A DNA stretch of 43,260 nt from Acidimicrobiaceae bacterium (GTDB lineage Bacteria > Actinomycetota > Acidimicrobiia > Acidimicrobiales > RAAP-2). The stretch lies in contig PMOE01000035.1 in assembly GCA_003161575.1 (NCBI GenBank), forward strand, positions 22,347 through 65,606, given 5' to 3'. Shown in pieces: positions 17,227-26,050 of this stretch (the stretch's first letter is position 1; each line of letters begins with the position of its first letter). A model generated the notes under the pieces. It made no database searches. It saw only the letters and a list, made by a program, of their open reading frames with translations, and was not told the DNA's origin. A program made the translations under genes and the position numbers.

Positions 17227-19053
17227 TCACCGAGGAGGCGGTGTCGTGCCGGTGCCGAACGCCGCAGCCACGGACGCGGCCACCTCTGCGTGGATCCGGT
17301 CATGAAGGGCGACGTTGGCCGCCCGCTCCGGGACACGCACGCAGATGACCGCCAGGGGGGCCCGGCCGACCATCGCGTCGAGGGCAGCCTCAAATTGCCC
17401 GATGTCGGCCACGTCGGCGACGGGCACGCCGAAGCCGGCGGCCACCTGGGCGATGTCGGGGGCCTGGGGGGTGGCGAAGAGCTGCTCGAAACGCCCCGGG
17501 TCGACCGAGGTGGCCTGAGGCAAAAAACTAAAAATCCCGCCGCCGGCGTTGTCGAGCACCACCAACGTGCAACTGGTCGGACCTTTCGGTGGTGCGAGGG
17601 GGCCGACGAGAGCGCTGAGATCGTGCAAGAAGGCCAGGTCGCCCACCAGCCCGACGACCGGTCCGCGACCGGCGGCGGCCGCACCGAGAGCGGTGGAGGA
17701 GACCCCGTCTATCCCGTTGGCCCCTCGGTTGGACAGCACCGGCGGCGGCGAGGCCATCGGCGGGGCGAACCACTCGAGGTGGCGCACCGGCATCGACGAC
17801 GACGCGACCACCCGGGTACCCGGCGGGAGCGCCCTGAGAAGGCGCCGGGCGAGTGCCGGCTCGCTCAGCGCCCCGCCACGGGCCGCTTCGTCGGCGGCCA
17901 GCACGACATCGATGGCCTGCTGGGCCGCCCGTTCGGCCGTCTGCCACCGGTTCAGCCAACCCGCCGCTTGGTTGCCGGGTCCGAGCTCGGCGAGCGCCGC
18001 GGCCACCCAGACCCCTGGATCGGCCAGGTGGACCACACCGACGGTGTGCTCGGGGTCCCGCCAGCGCCACCACGGATCGACCGCCACCACCTCGGCGTCG
18101 CCGGCCACTTCGGCAAGGAACCCGGCCACCGTCTTGGACGCCCAGGGCGCGCCGAGCACGAGGACCACCTCGGGTTGCAGGGCGCAGCGGACAGCGGCGG
18201 GACGCAAGAGCGCGTCGGCGGCGGCGACAACCACCCGATGATCGAGCCGGCACCCCGAGCGCGGGTCGGCCAGCACCGGCCAACCGAGTCGCTCGCCCAG
18301 CGCCAGCACGTCGTCGGCCGGTCCACATCCTTCCCCGGCCACCACGATGCCGCGCCGACCGGGCCAGCTCGCGACTCCGCTGGTCGCGCCCGGGCCCGCC
18401 ATAAGGGGCCGCACCGAAGAGATCGGGCGCCGATCCGTTCTCCCCGCGGGCAGGGGCCCGGGCACCCCGACCAGGGGGTCAGCAAAGGCCAGATTGAGGT
18501 GGACCGGTCCGGGTCCGATGGGCCCGGCCTCGGCCTCGGCCACCGCCCGGGCGGCCAACGGGCGCCAGGTCCGCTCGGTGTCCTGCCTCGCCACCCCCGG
18601 CTCGCAGAACCAGCGGGTCGCGTTGGAATAGAGGTTCGTCTGGTCAATCGTCTGGGGGGCACCCACGTGGTGGAGCTCGGGCGGTCGGTCGGCGGTGCAC
18701 ACGATGAGAGGCACCCGGGCGTGGTGGGCTTCGATCACCGCCGCGTGGAGCTCGGCCGCCGCAGTGCCGCTCGTGGTGCACATCACCACCGCTCGGCCGG
18801 TGACCTGGGCCAGCCCGATCGCGAAGAAGCCGGCACTGCGTTCGTCCAAGCGGACGTGGCACCCGAACCCCTCGCCCAAGGCGAGGGCCAGGGCCAGGGG
18901 GGTCGAGCGCGATCCGGGACACACGACGGCCTCGGTGATCCCGCAGCGCACCCATTCGTCGACCAAGGTGGCAGCGAACGTGGCCTGCACCGAGACGGCC
19001 CCGTTGAAACCGGGACCCGGAGCGCTGCCTGCCGCGGCCGTCGGTACGCTCAC
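17227..19053 (-). CDS. menD: SEPHCHC synthase, menaquinone biosynthesis
   Basis: A thiamine-diphosphate enzyme joining 2-oxoglutarate and isochorismate. The 608-residue protein has EAVVCPGSRSTPLALALA, the ThDP glutamate region LDERSAGFFAIGLA, TTSGTAAAELHAAVIEA and, at the C-terminus, LVGDLAFLHDLSALVG and VLDNAGGGIFSFLPQ, which bind diphosphate and Mg. The GTG at 19053 leaves only 5 bp to the divergent menH start. The first 20 residues are Gly/Ala/Pro-rich, so a later start such as the GTG at 18990 (in AVSVQATFAATLVDEW) is possible. menF and menC are not in the window. Confidence 0.94.
   Translation of the reverse strand: MSVPTAAAGSAPGPGFNGAVSVQATFAATLVDEWVRCGITEAVVCPGSRSTPLALALALGEGFGCHVRLDERSAGFFAIGLAQVTGRAVVMCTTSGTAAAELHAAVIEAHHARVPLIVCTADRPPELHHVGAPQTIDQTNLYSNATRWFCEPGVARQDTERTWRPLAARAVAEAEAGPIGPGPVHLNLAFADPLVGVPGPLPAGRTDRRPISSVRPLMAGPGATSGVASWPGRRGIVVAGEGCGPADDVLALGERLGWPVLADPRSGCRLDHRVVVAAADALLRPAAVRCALQPEVVLVLGAPWASKTVAGFLAEVAGDAEVVAVDPWWRWRDPEHTVGVVHLADPGVWVAAALAELGPGNQAAGWLNRWQTAERAAQQAIDVVLAADEAARGGALSEPALARRLLRALPPGTRVVASSSMPVRHLEWFAPPMASPPPVLSNRGANGIDGVSSTALGAAAAGRGPVVGLVGDLAFLHDLSALVGPLAPPKGPTSCTLVVLDNAGGGIFSFLPQATSVDPGRFEQLFATPQAPDIAQVAAGFGVPVADVADIGQFEAALDAMVGRAPLAVICVRVPERAANVALHDRIHAEVAASVAAAFGTGTTPPPR
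19045..19050 (+). promoter_or_regulatory. -10 box for leaderless menH, inside the menD 5' end
   Basis: TACGCT, 8 nt before GTG 19059. It overlaps antisense codons 2-3 of menD if menD starts at 19053. It is the same hexamer and spacing as the menE -10 box. Confidence 0.5.
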
Positions 19054-19058
19054 CGGTC

Positions 19059-19820
19059 GTGACCCCGTTGCACACCGAGACCGTCGGGGCGGGCCCCGTC
19101 GTGGTGCTGGCCCACGGGTTCACCCAGACCGGACGGCTCTGGGGCCCATTCGGCGAGATCCTGGCCCGGGACCACACCTTGGTCCGCGTGGACCTGCCCG
19201 GTCACGCCGGGTCGGGCGCTGTGTCGGCCGACCTGGTCGCCGCTGCGGGTCTGGTCGTGGACGCGGTCGACGGCACCGAGCCCTTCGACCTGCTCGGCTA
19301 TTCCCTCGGTGCCCGTGTCGCCCTGCACCTGGCGTTCGCCCGCCCCGACCGGGTCCGTCGACTGGTGTTGATCGGAGGCACGGCAGGGATCGAAGATCCC
19401 GAGGCTCGTCGTGCCCGCCGTCTCCGCGACGATGCTCTGGCCACCGAACTTGAAGAGTCCCACGATCTGGGGGGGTTTCTGCGCCGGTGGCTCGCCGGCC
19501 CGATGTTCTCGGGTCTTCGCGACCCCGGGATGAACGAGCGGCTGCGCAACACGCCCGGCGGCCTGGCCTCGAGCCTGCGCATGGCCGGTGCGGGTACCTA
19601 CGAGCCGCTGTGGAACCACCTCGGTGACCTGACGCCCCCGGTGCTCGCCCTCGCGGGGGCCGACGATCCGCGCTATGCGGGCACCGGGGCCCGGATAGCT
19701 CGGTCGGTCCGACACGGGGTTTTCTCGTTGGTACCCGGGGCGGGCCACGCGGCCCACCTGGCCCAGCCCGACCTGGCCGCGCGGATGGTCACCCAGTTCT
19801 TCAGCGCAATGCGGAAATGA
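19059..19820 (+). CDS. menH: Alpha/beta hydrolase, probable SHCHC synthase
   Basis: Predicted to remove pyruvate from SEPHCHC, the MenD product. The 253-residue alpha/beta hydrolase has the oxyanion stretch LAHGFTQTGRLWGPF, the nucleophile Ser in DLLGYSLGARVALHLA, an Asp in LAGADDPRY and the catalytic His in VPGAGHAAHLAQP. Of the hydrolase families, MenH is the best fit from the FTQTG/YSLGAR style and from the position head-to-head with menD. It starts at GTG 19059 and ends 2 bp before the menA stop on the other strand. Confidence 0.83.
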   Translation: MTPLHTETVGAGPVVVLAHGFTQTGRLWGPFGEILARDHTLVRVDLPGHAGSGAVSADLVAAAGLVVDAVDGTEPFDLLGYSLGARVALHLAFARPDRVRRLVLIGGTAGIEDPEARRARRLRDDALATELEESHDLGGFLRRWLAGPMFSGLRDPGMNERLRNTPGGLASSLRMAGAGTYEPLWNHLGDLTPPVLALAGADDPRYAGTGARIARSVRHGVFSLVPGAGHAAHLAQPDLAARMVTQFFSAMRK

Positions 19821-19822
19821 AC

Positions 19823-20821
19823 TCACAGAAGGACTCCGATGGTCACCAAAAGACCGACCGCCAGCTGCAGGCGGCCGGTGGCCCCGAGCACGGGTAGGAG
19901 TGCTCGGCCCTCGGCCCCGCCCTCGACGAGGGCAATCGGGGTGACGGCCAGCGGCAACGCCAGGAGGCCCAGGAGGGCCCACGGGCGCCAGTGAGCCAAC
20001 ACACCGATACCGACGGCCACGCCGCAGAGCGAACCGATGTACAGCCAACCGGCCCGCCGGCGACCGAGGCGCACCGCCAGCGTGCGCTTGCCCGAGACGA
20101 TGTCGCCTTCGATGTCACGCAAGTTGTTGGCCTCGAGCAGCGCGGTCGCCAACAACCCGACCGGCACCGAAGCCACAAAGAAGACCGCAGTGATCCGCCC
20201 GGTCTGGACGTAGGCCGAACCCACGGTGGCCACCACGCCGAAGAAGACGAAGACGAATACCTCGCCGAGTCCGATATAGCCGTAGGGTTTGGGTCCACCG
20301 GTGTAGAGCCAGCCGGCCGCGAAGCAGATCGCTCCGACCAGCACCAGCCACCACGAAGTGGCCGCGGCGAGGGTTAGACCGGCCAGCCCGGCCACCCCGA
20401 AGGCACCCATGGCCGCGGTGCGCACCGCGTTGGGCGAGGCCAGGCCCGAGGCGACGAGGCGCAGCGGCCCCACCCGTTGCTCGTCGGTTCCGCGCACCCC
20501 ATCGGAATAGTCGTTGGCGTAGTTGGTGCCGATTTGGATGAACAGGGCCACGATCAGAGCGCACACAGCCCGCCACCACAAGGTGTTCGGACCGGTATGC
20601 ACCACGATGTACCCGTCGCGCCGGGCGCTGTTGGCCCGGTTGAAGACGATCCATGTCGCCGAGTTCAACCAGTGGCCGAGGGCCGTGCCGACCACGACCG
20701 GCACCGCGGCGGCGGCCAATGTTCGCGGGCGTGCGCCGAGGGCCCACTTCTGCAGGTCCCCGGGCCGCCCACCCTTGGGCGGGCTGCTCGGCGTGTCGGG
20801 ACCGCCCGGCCCGCTGCTCAC
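19823..20821 (-). CDS. menA: 1,4-dihydroxy-2-naphthoate polyprenyltransferase
   Basis: A UbiA-family membrane enzyme that prenylates DHNA to demethylmenaquinone. It is 332 residues from GTG 20821, whose GTGA overlaps the menB stop; the open frame extends 69 codons further but into menB. After a 28-residue proline/glycine-rich leader the protein has about eight to nine membrane segments. The two Asp-rich prenyl-diphosphate motifs are [15 protein letters not shown] and [13 protein letters not shown]. The frame ends 2 bp from the convergent menH. Confidence 0.94.
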   Translation of the reverse strand: MSSGPGGPDTPSSPPKGGRPGDLQKWALGARPRTLAAAAVPVVVGTALGHWLNSATWIVFNRANSARRDGYIVVHTGPNTLWWRAVCALIVALFIQIGTNYANDYSDGVRGTDEQRVGPLRLVASGLASPNAVRTAAMGAFGVAGLAGLTLAAATSWWLVLVGAICFAAGWLYTGGPKPYGYIGLGEVFVFVFFGVVATVGSAYVQTGRITAVFFVASVPVGLLATALLEANNLRDIEGDIVSGKRTLAVRLGRRRAGWLYIGSLCGVAVGIGVLAHWRPWALLGLLALPLAVTPIALVEGGAEGRALLPVLGATGRLQLAVGLLVTIGVLL

Positions 20822-21732
20822 GGACGGCGCGGAAAGCGGGAGAAGTCGGGCGGTCGATGCTCGACGAAGGCGTTGCGCCCTTCTTGGCCTTCCTCGGTCA
20901 TGTAGAACAGCATGGTGGCGTCGCCGGCGAGCTGTTGAATGCCGGCCAATCCGTCGTCTGCCGCGTTGAACCCCGCCTTTAGCATTCGCAGAGCGATCGG
21001 CGAGAGCGTGAGGATCTGGCGACACCAAGCGACGGTCTCACGCTCGAGGTCGATCAGGGGCACCACGGTATTGACCAGACCCCACTCGAGCGCTTGGGGC
21101 GCGTCGTATTGCCGACAGAGAAACCAGACCTCTTTGGCCCGCTTCAGCCCGATGGTGCGGGCCAGCAGGCTCGAGCCGTAACCGCCATCGAAGCTGCCGA
21201 CCCTGGGCCCGGTCTGGCCGAATCGGGCGTTGTCGGCGGCGATCGACAGATCGCACACGAGATGGAGAATGTGACCGCCCCCGATGGCGTATCCCGCCAC
21301 CATCGCCAGCACCGGTTTGGGCAGGCGGCGGATCTGGATCTGCAGGTCGAGCACGTTGAGACGGCCGATGCCCCGTTGGGCGACTTCGTCGTCGCCCAAG
21401 TAACCGTCATCGCCCCGGATCCGCTGGTCGCCCCCAGAACAGAAGGCGTCGGGTCCCTCGCCGGTGAGCACGATCACCCCGACCTCGGGATTGTCGCGAG
21501 CCAACGTAAAGGCGTCGGTCAACTCGAAGAGGGTCTGGGGTCGGAAGGCATTGCGCACTTCGGGCCGGCAGATGGTGATCTTGGCGATCCCTTCGGCCAA
21601 TTCGTAGCGAATGTCGCCGAAATCACCGAACGCCTTCCATCCCGGAGCCGGAAGATCCCGCAGGTCGTCGAGCGGGTCATGGGGATTCCCCGTGATCACG
21701 GTGGTCGCGTCCGGTGACGTGGCGTCGGCCAT
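20818..21732 (-). CDS. menB: 1,4-dihydroxy-2-naphthoyl-CoA synthase
   Basis: Closes the second ring of menaquinone from OSB-CoA. The 304-residue crotonase-fold protein has the CoA/oxyanion regions [30 protein letters not shown] and [18 protein letters not shown], then [20 protein letters not shown] and a C-terminal [20 protein letters not shown], all strongly MenB-like. ATG 21732 is 8 nt from a TAGCGT -10 box, so the message is probably leaderless. menA is coupled downstream. Confidence 0.97.
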   Translation of the reverse strand: MADATSPDATTVITGNPHDPLDDLRDLPAPGWKAFGDFGDIRYELAEGIAKITICRPEVRNAFRPQTLFELTDAFTLARDNPEVGVIVLTGEGPDAFCSGGDQRIRGDDGYLGDDEVAQRGIGRLNVLDLQIQIRRLPKPVLAMVAGYAIGGGHILHLVCDLSIAADNARFGQTGPRVGSFDGGYGSSLLARTIGLKRAKEVWFLCRQYDAPQALEWGLVNTVVPLIDLERETVAWCRQILTLSPIALRMLKAGFNAADDGLAGIQQLAGDATMLFYMTEEGQEGRNAFVEHRPPDFSRFPRRP

Positions 21733-21739
21733 CGCGCCC

Positions 21740-21746
21740 TACGCTA
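21740..21746. promoter_or_regulatory. Symmetric bidirectional -10 element for menB and menE
   Basis: The heptamer TACGCTA reads TACGCT on the plus strand (21740-21745) and TAGCGT on the minus strand (21746-21741). Each -10 box is followed by exactly 8 nt and then a start codon: menE ATG at 21754 and menB ATG at 21732. The whole intergenic gap is 21 bp. Confidence 0.6.
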
Positions 21747-21753
21747 CCGGCCG

Positions 21754-22908
21754 ATGCCCGAGCTCGTCGCACTGGACCTCCCAGGTGGCATGGGGTTCGT
21801 TGACGCGCTGCGGGCCGTCTGGGACACCGGCGACGCGGCAGCCCCACTCGACCCGCGCCTGCCCGCCCCCGCCATCCGGGCGTTACTGGCCGCCCTCCGG
21901 CCCACCCGGGTGGTCGGGTCCGATGGCCAGATCACCCGGGTGGCGGGGGGCCGGCAGGTCGGCGAAGGCGACGCCCTCGTGATGGCCACCAGCGGCTCGA
22001 CGGGCAACCCTCGAGGTGTGGTGCTCACCCACGACGCGCTGGCCGCGTCCGCGTCGGCCACCAGTGCACGCCTCGGAGTTGACCCGGCCCACCACACCTG
22101 GCTCGCGTGCCTCCCGTTCGCTCACATCGGCGGTCTGTCGGTTGTGACCCGATCCCTTCTCACCGACACCCCGCTCATGGCCATCGCCGGCTTCGACGCC
22201 GAGTTGGTCGAGCAGATCGGACGATCGGGCGAGGCCACCCATACCTCGTTGGTGGCGACGGCACTCGCTCGCATCGACCCGGCAGTGTTCACGGCGGTCC
22301 TCCTCGGCGGATCGGCAGCGCCGGACGGTCTCCCAGCCAATGTGATCACGACCTACGGCATGACCGAAACCGGGTCGGGCATCGTCTACGACGGCGTTCC
22401 CCTCGACGGTGTCGAGGTGGCGCTTCGTGAGGAGACGCCCCGCAGCGGTGTCGGCGGGGAGATCTTGGTGCGCGGCCCCATGTTGCTCCGTTGTTACCGC
22501 GACGGCTCGGACCCGCGAATCGACGGCCCCGACGGATCTGGTGGCTGGCTGCCCACCGGCGACGGGGGGCACGTTGGCAGCGACGGGCGCCTGACCGTCG
22601 ACGGTCGGCTCTCAGACGTGATCGTCACCGGCGCAGAGATGGTGTGGCCGATCGCCGTCGAGCAGGTGCTCGCCGATCACCGGGGCATCGCCGAGGTAGC
22701 CGTGTGGAAGCGAGCCGATCCCGAATGGGGGGACCGGGTTGTTGCCTGGATTGTGCCCACCGATCTTGACGCCGTCCCGTCGCTCGGGGAACTGCGCGAC
22801 CTCGTGGCCCAACGACTGGCCCCGTGGGCCGCGCCCAAAGAAGTCGTCGTCTCTGCCGCGTTGCCCCGCACTCCCTCGGGCAAGGTGCGCCGGGCCGACC
22901 TCACATGA
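21754..22908 (+). CDS. menE: O-succinylbenzoate-CoA ligase
   Basis: Activates o-succinylbenzoate with ATP and CoA, giving the substrate of the divergent menB. The 384-residue protein is an AMP-binding (ANL) enzyme with the P-loop MATSGSTGNPRGVVLTHDAL, the A5 motif TTYGMTETGSG, the A7-like PTGDGG, DGRLSDVIVTGAEM and the C-terminal catalytic Lys in ALPRTPSGKVRRADL. It is shorter than the 450-500 residues of E. coli or Bacillus MenE; the missing part is N-terminal, as is usual for compact actinobacterial forms. Probably leaderless. Confidence 0.93.
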   Translation: MPELVALDLPGGMGFVDALRAVWDTGDAAAPLDPRLPAPAIRALLAALRPTRVVGSDGQITRVAGGRQVGEGDALVMATSGSTGNPRGVVLTHDALAASASATSARLGVDPAHHTWLACLPFAHIGGLSVVTRSLLTDTPLMAIAGFDAELVEQIGRSGEATHTSLVATALARIDPAVFTAVLLGGSAAPDGLPANVITTYGMTETGSGIVYDGVPLDGVEVALREETPRSGVGGEILVRGPMLLRCYRDGSDPRIDGPDGSGGWLPTGDGGHVGSDGRLTVDGRLSDVIVTGAEMVWPIAVEQVLADHRGIAEVAVWKRADPEWGDRVVAWIVPTDLDAVPSLGELRDLVAQRLAPWAAPKEVVVSAALPRTPSGKVRRADLT

Positions 22909-22954
22909 GACGCCCGGGTGAGGCGGCGGTTCGGTTGACGGGGTCGTCTCACCC
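22906..22954 (+). terminator. Competing stem-loops after menE
   Basis: TGAGACG (22906-22912, containing the menE stop) can pair with CGTCTCA (22945-22951), and GGGTGAG (22916-22922) with CTCACCC (22948-22954). The right arms overlap, so only one stem can form at a time. No T-tract follows. Either may mark the transcript end. Confidence 0.3.
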
Positions 22955-23013
22955 AGGCCATTGTCGGCAATCGGGACCTCCGACTTGTGTGCACCGGCCA
23001 AATCCGACGCCAC

Positions 23014-23173
23014 TAAGATGCGTCTTCCGTTACGAGGACAGGGACACCCGTGGCAGGCCCACAGCTGATTTTCAGGTTCACCATCGCTGCCCCCGGCTTC
23101 GGGTCTCCGGCCGTCCGGCCTTCCGCCAGAGCCGAACACTTCGAACCGTGAGCACCCACGACGCCCGAGCAAC
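23014..23173 (+). promoter_or_regulatory. cysD leader region with putative -10 and short ORFs
   Basis: TAAGAT (23014-23019) is a fair -10 box; transcription from about 23026 would give a leader near 148 nt. It contains two overlapping short frames: GTG 23050 to TGA 23151 (33 codons, AGGG 6 nt upstream) and GTG 23148 to TGA 23180 (10 codons, [10 protein letters not shown]). The second ends in a Cys codon and overlaps the cysD ATG by 7 nt. I see no riboswitch fold that I recognise, and no run of Cys codons. Confidence 0.35.
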
Positions 23174-24067
23174 ATGCTGACGCACCTGCAACGGCTGGAG
23201 GCCGAGAGCATCCACATCCTGCGCGAGGCCGTCGCCGAGAGCGAACGGCCAGTCATGCTCTACTCGGTCGGCAAGGACAGTTCGGTGATGCTTCACCTGG
23301 CGATGAAGGCCTTCTACCCGAGCAAGCCCCCCTTTCCGCTCCTTCATGTCGACACGACGTGGAAGTTTAAAGAGATGTACGAGCTCCGCGACCGCCTGGC
23401 CGCCGAGCTCAATCTCGACCTCATCGTCTACCAGAATCCTGAGTGCATAGAGCTGGGAATCAACCCGTTCACCCACGGTTCGACCGTGCACACCGACATG
23501 TGGAAGACCCAAGGTCTGAAAAAGGCCCTCGACGAGCACGGCTTCGATCTCGCCTTTGGCGGGGCCCGGCGGGACGAGGAGAAGTCACGGGCCAAAGAGC
23601 GGGTCTTCTCGATCCGTTCCCCCCAGCACCGGTGGGATCCCAAGCGTCAGCGGCCTGAGCTGTGGCACCTCTACAACGCCCGCAAGCGGGTGGGCGAGAG
23701 CGTCCGGGTCTTCCCCCTGTCGAACTGGACCGAACTCGACGTCTGGCAATACATCCGGCTCGAAGAGATCCCGATCGTGCCTCTCTACCTCGCAGCCGAC
23801 CGGCCGGTGGTTGAACGGGACGGTCTGCTCATCATGGTCGACGACGATCGAATGCCCTTGATGGGTGAGGTGCCCAAGATCAAACGGGTTCGCTTCCGCA
23901 CCTTGGGTTGTTACCCGTTGACCGGGGCGATCGAGAGCGAGGCGGACACGCTGACCGACATCATCGGTGAGATGTTGCGAGCGACGACGTCAGAGCGCCA
24001 GGGTCGGGCGATCGACCACGACGCCTCGGGATCTATGGAGAAAAAGAAGCAGGAGGGCTACTTCTGA
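23174..24067 (+). CDS. cysD: Sulfate adenylyltransferase subunit 2
   Basis: The ATP-pyrophosphatase subunit that makes adenosine 5'-phosphosulfate from sulfate and ATP, driven by GTP hydrolysis in CysN. The 297-residue protein has the PP-loop [71 protein letters not shown] and [16 protein letters not shown]. It ends [10 protein letters not shown]. The ATG at 23174 has only a weak upstream GAG, but homology starts right here. cysNC follows with a TGATG overlap. Confidence 0.96.
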   Translation: MLTHLQRLEAESIHILREAVAESERPVMLYSVGKDSSVMLHLAMKAFYPSKPPFPLLHVDTTWKFKEMYELRDRLAAELNLDLIVYQNPECIELGINPFTHGSTVHTDMWKTQGLKKALDEHGFDLAFGGARRDEEKSRAKERVFSIRSPQHRWDPKRQRPELWHLYNARKRVGESVRVFPLSNWTELDVWQYIRLEEIPIVPLYLAADRPVVERDGLLIMVDDDRMPLMGEVPKIKRVRFRTLGCYPLTGAIESEADTLTDIIGEMLRATTSERQGRAIDHDASGSMEKKKQEGYF

Positions 24068-25974
24068 TGGCCGGCACTTTGGCGTCGGAGCCTGAGAGCA
24101 TCGAGGCCTACCTTTCCGCCCACGACTCCAAGAGCCTCCTGCGCTTCATTACCTGCGGCAGCGTCGACGACGGCAAGAGCACGCTCATCGGGCGACTGCT
24201 CTACGACTCAAAGCTGGTCTTCGACGACCATCTCAGCGCCTTAGAGGTCGATTCGAAGAAGGTCGGGACCCAAGGCGACGATCTCGATTTCGCTCTCCTG
24301 GTAGACGGGCTCGCCGCGGAGCGCGAGCAGGGCATCACCATCGATGTGGCCTACCGCTTCTTTTCCACCGACACCCGCAAGTTCATCGTGGCCGACACTC
24401 CGGGTCACGAGCAGTACACCCGCAACATGGTGACTGGCGCCTCCACCGCCGACGCGGCGGTCATCCTCGTCGACGCCCGAAAAGGGGTGCTGACCCAGAC
24501 CCGGCGACACAGCTACCTCGTTTCCCTGCTTGGAATCAAAAGGATCGTGGTCGCCGTCAACAAGCTGGACCTGGTCGACTACTCCATGGAGGTCTTCGCC
24601 CGCGTGGAGGCGAGCTACCGGGCTTTCGCCGGAGAGATCGGCCTGAACGACGTGGTCTGCATCCCCATTTCCGCATTGGCCGGAGACAACGTCACCGGCC
24701 CGAGTGCCCACACTCCGTGGTACGAAGGCCCTAGCTTGCTCGGCTACCTCGAATCGGTGCCGATCGACGACGACCAACCTGATGGCCCCTTTCGCATGCC
24801 GGTGCAACTGGTCAATAGGCCCGACCCAGAGTTCCGAGGATTCTCCGGGCGCATCGTGGGGGGCTCGGTGCGGCCGGGCGACGGAGTCCGCGTGCTCCCG
24901 GGAAACCGTGAATCCACGGTGGCGCGGATTGTGACCGCCGGCGGCGACCTGGATCACGCAATCACCGGGCAGTCGATCACCATCACCTTGAGCGATGAGA
25001 TCGACGTGAGCCGGGGTGACGTGCTGGCCGGAATGGCATCACCGCCAGGCGTCGCCGATCAGTTCGAGGCCCATGTCGTGTGGATGAGCGACGACGAAAT
25101 GCTCCCGGGTCGGGCCTACCTCTTAAAGATGGGGGCCAAGACCGTCGGGGCGACGGTGGCCAAGCCCAAGTACACGATCAACGTGAACACCCTTGAGCAC
25201 ATGGCGTCCACCACGCTGATGCTGAACGAAATCGGTGTGTGCAACCTGAACATCGACCAACCCATCGCCTTTGATCCCTACAGCGAAAACCGCGACATGG
25301 GCGGTTTCATCCTGATCGACCGCCTCACCTACAACACGGTCGGAGCCGGCCTCCTGCACTTCGCGCTGCGACGGTCGGACAACATTCATTGGCAAGCGAT
25401 CGAGGTAAGCAAGCGGGCCCACGCCGAACTCAAAGGTCAAAACCCCTGCGTGGTGTGGTTCACCGGTTTTTCGGGCGCCGGTAAATCGACCATCGCGAAC
25501 TTGGTGGAGAAGAAGCTGCACGGGCTCGGCCACCACACCTATCTGCTCGACGGCGACAACCTCCGGCAGGGGCTCAACAAGGACCTCGGATTCACCGAGA
25601 CCGACCGGATCGAGAACATCCGACGCGCCGCCGAGGTCTCCGGACTGATGGTCGACGCCGGGCTCATCGTTCTCGTGTCGTTCATTTCACCTTTCCGCGC
25701 CGAGCGACGGACCGCCCGTGAGCTGGTGGGGACCGGAGAGTTCTGCGAGGTGTTCGTCGACGCGCCGATCGAGGTCGCCGAAGAACGCGATCCGAAGGGC
25801 CTCTACAAGAAAGTGCGCCGCGGTGAGCTGGCCCATTTCACCGGCATCGACTCACCCTACGAACCACCACTCAACCCAGATATACACATTGACACCGTGC
25901 GGACCTCTCCCGAAGAGGCAGCCGATCGAATCATCACGGAACTCCGCCGCATGGGTCGCCTCCGGCCGACCTGA
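24067..25974 (+). CDS. cysNC: Bifunctional sulfate adenylyltransferase subunit 1 / APS kinase
   Basis: A 635-residue fusion that couples GTP hydrolysis to APS formation (with CysD) and phosphorylates APS to PAPS. The CysN part (about 1-445) has G1 GSVDDGKSTLIGRLLYDS, G3 ADTPGHEQYTRNM and G4 VNKLDLV, followed by EF-Tu-like barrels. The CysC part (about 455-635) has the P-loop WFTGFSGAGKSTIAN, LLDGDNLRQGLNKDLGF and ISPFRAERRTAREL. The start shares a base with the cysD stop. cysH, cysJ/I and sulfate transport genes are not in the window. The 76-bp gap after it separates it from a convergent gene. Confidence 0.96.
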   Translation: MAGTLASEPESIEAYLSAHDSKSLLRFITCGSVDDGKSTLIGRLLYDSKLVFDDHLSALEVDSKKVGTQGDDLDFALLVDGLAAEREQGITIDVAYRFFSTDTRKFIVADTPGHEQYTRNMVTGASTADAAVILVDARKGVLTQTRRHSYLVSLLGIKRIVVAVNKLDLVDYSMEVFARVEASYRAFAGEIGLNDVVCIPISALAGDNVTGPSAHTPWYEGPSLLGYLESVPIDDDQPDGPFRMPVQLVNRPDPEFRGFSGRIVGGSVRPGDGVRVLPGNRESTVARIVTAGGDLDHAITGQSITITLSDEIDVSRGDVLAGMASPPGVADQFEAHVVWMSDDEMLPGRAYLLKMGAKTVGATVAKPKYTINVNTLEHMASTTLMLNEIGVCNLNIDQPIAFDPYSENRDMGGFILIDRLTYNTVGAGLLHFALRRSDNIHWQAIEVSKRAHAELKGQNPCVVWFTGFSGAGKSTIANLVEKKLHGLGHHTYLLDGDNLRQGLNKDLGFTETDRIENIRRAAEVSGLMVDAGLIVLVSFISPFRAERRTARELVGTGEFCEVFVDAPIEVAEERDPKGLYKKVRRGELAHFTGIDSPYEPPLNPDIHIDTVRTSPEEAADRIITELRRMGRLRPT

Positions 25975-26050
25975 ACCGGGTTCGCGTTCGAAGGCTCCGG
26001 GATCGGTGGGGCCACCGGCACCGGCGCCCGTGACCGCCAAGCCTCTTCGA

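Noticed and set aside
17290-19062. 590-codon open frame on the plus strand opposite menD
   Set aside because: Composition is His/Gly/Arg-rich and mirrors menD codons; menD has complete family motifs. High GC makes long antisense frames common.
22909-23173. SAM or other known riboswitch ahead of cysD
   Set aside because: I could not find the conserved cores of the riboswitch classes I know; the region is recorded only as a leader with short frames.
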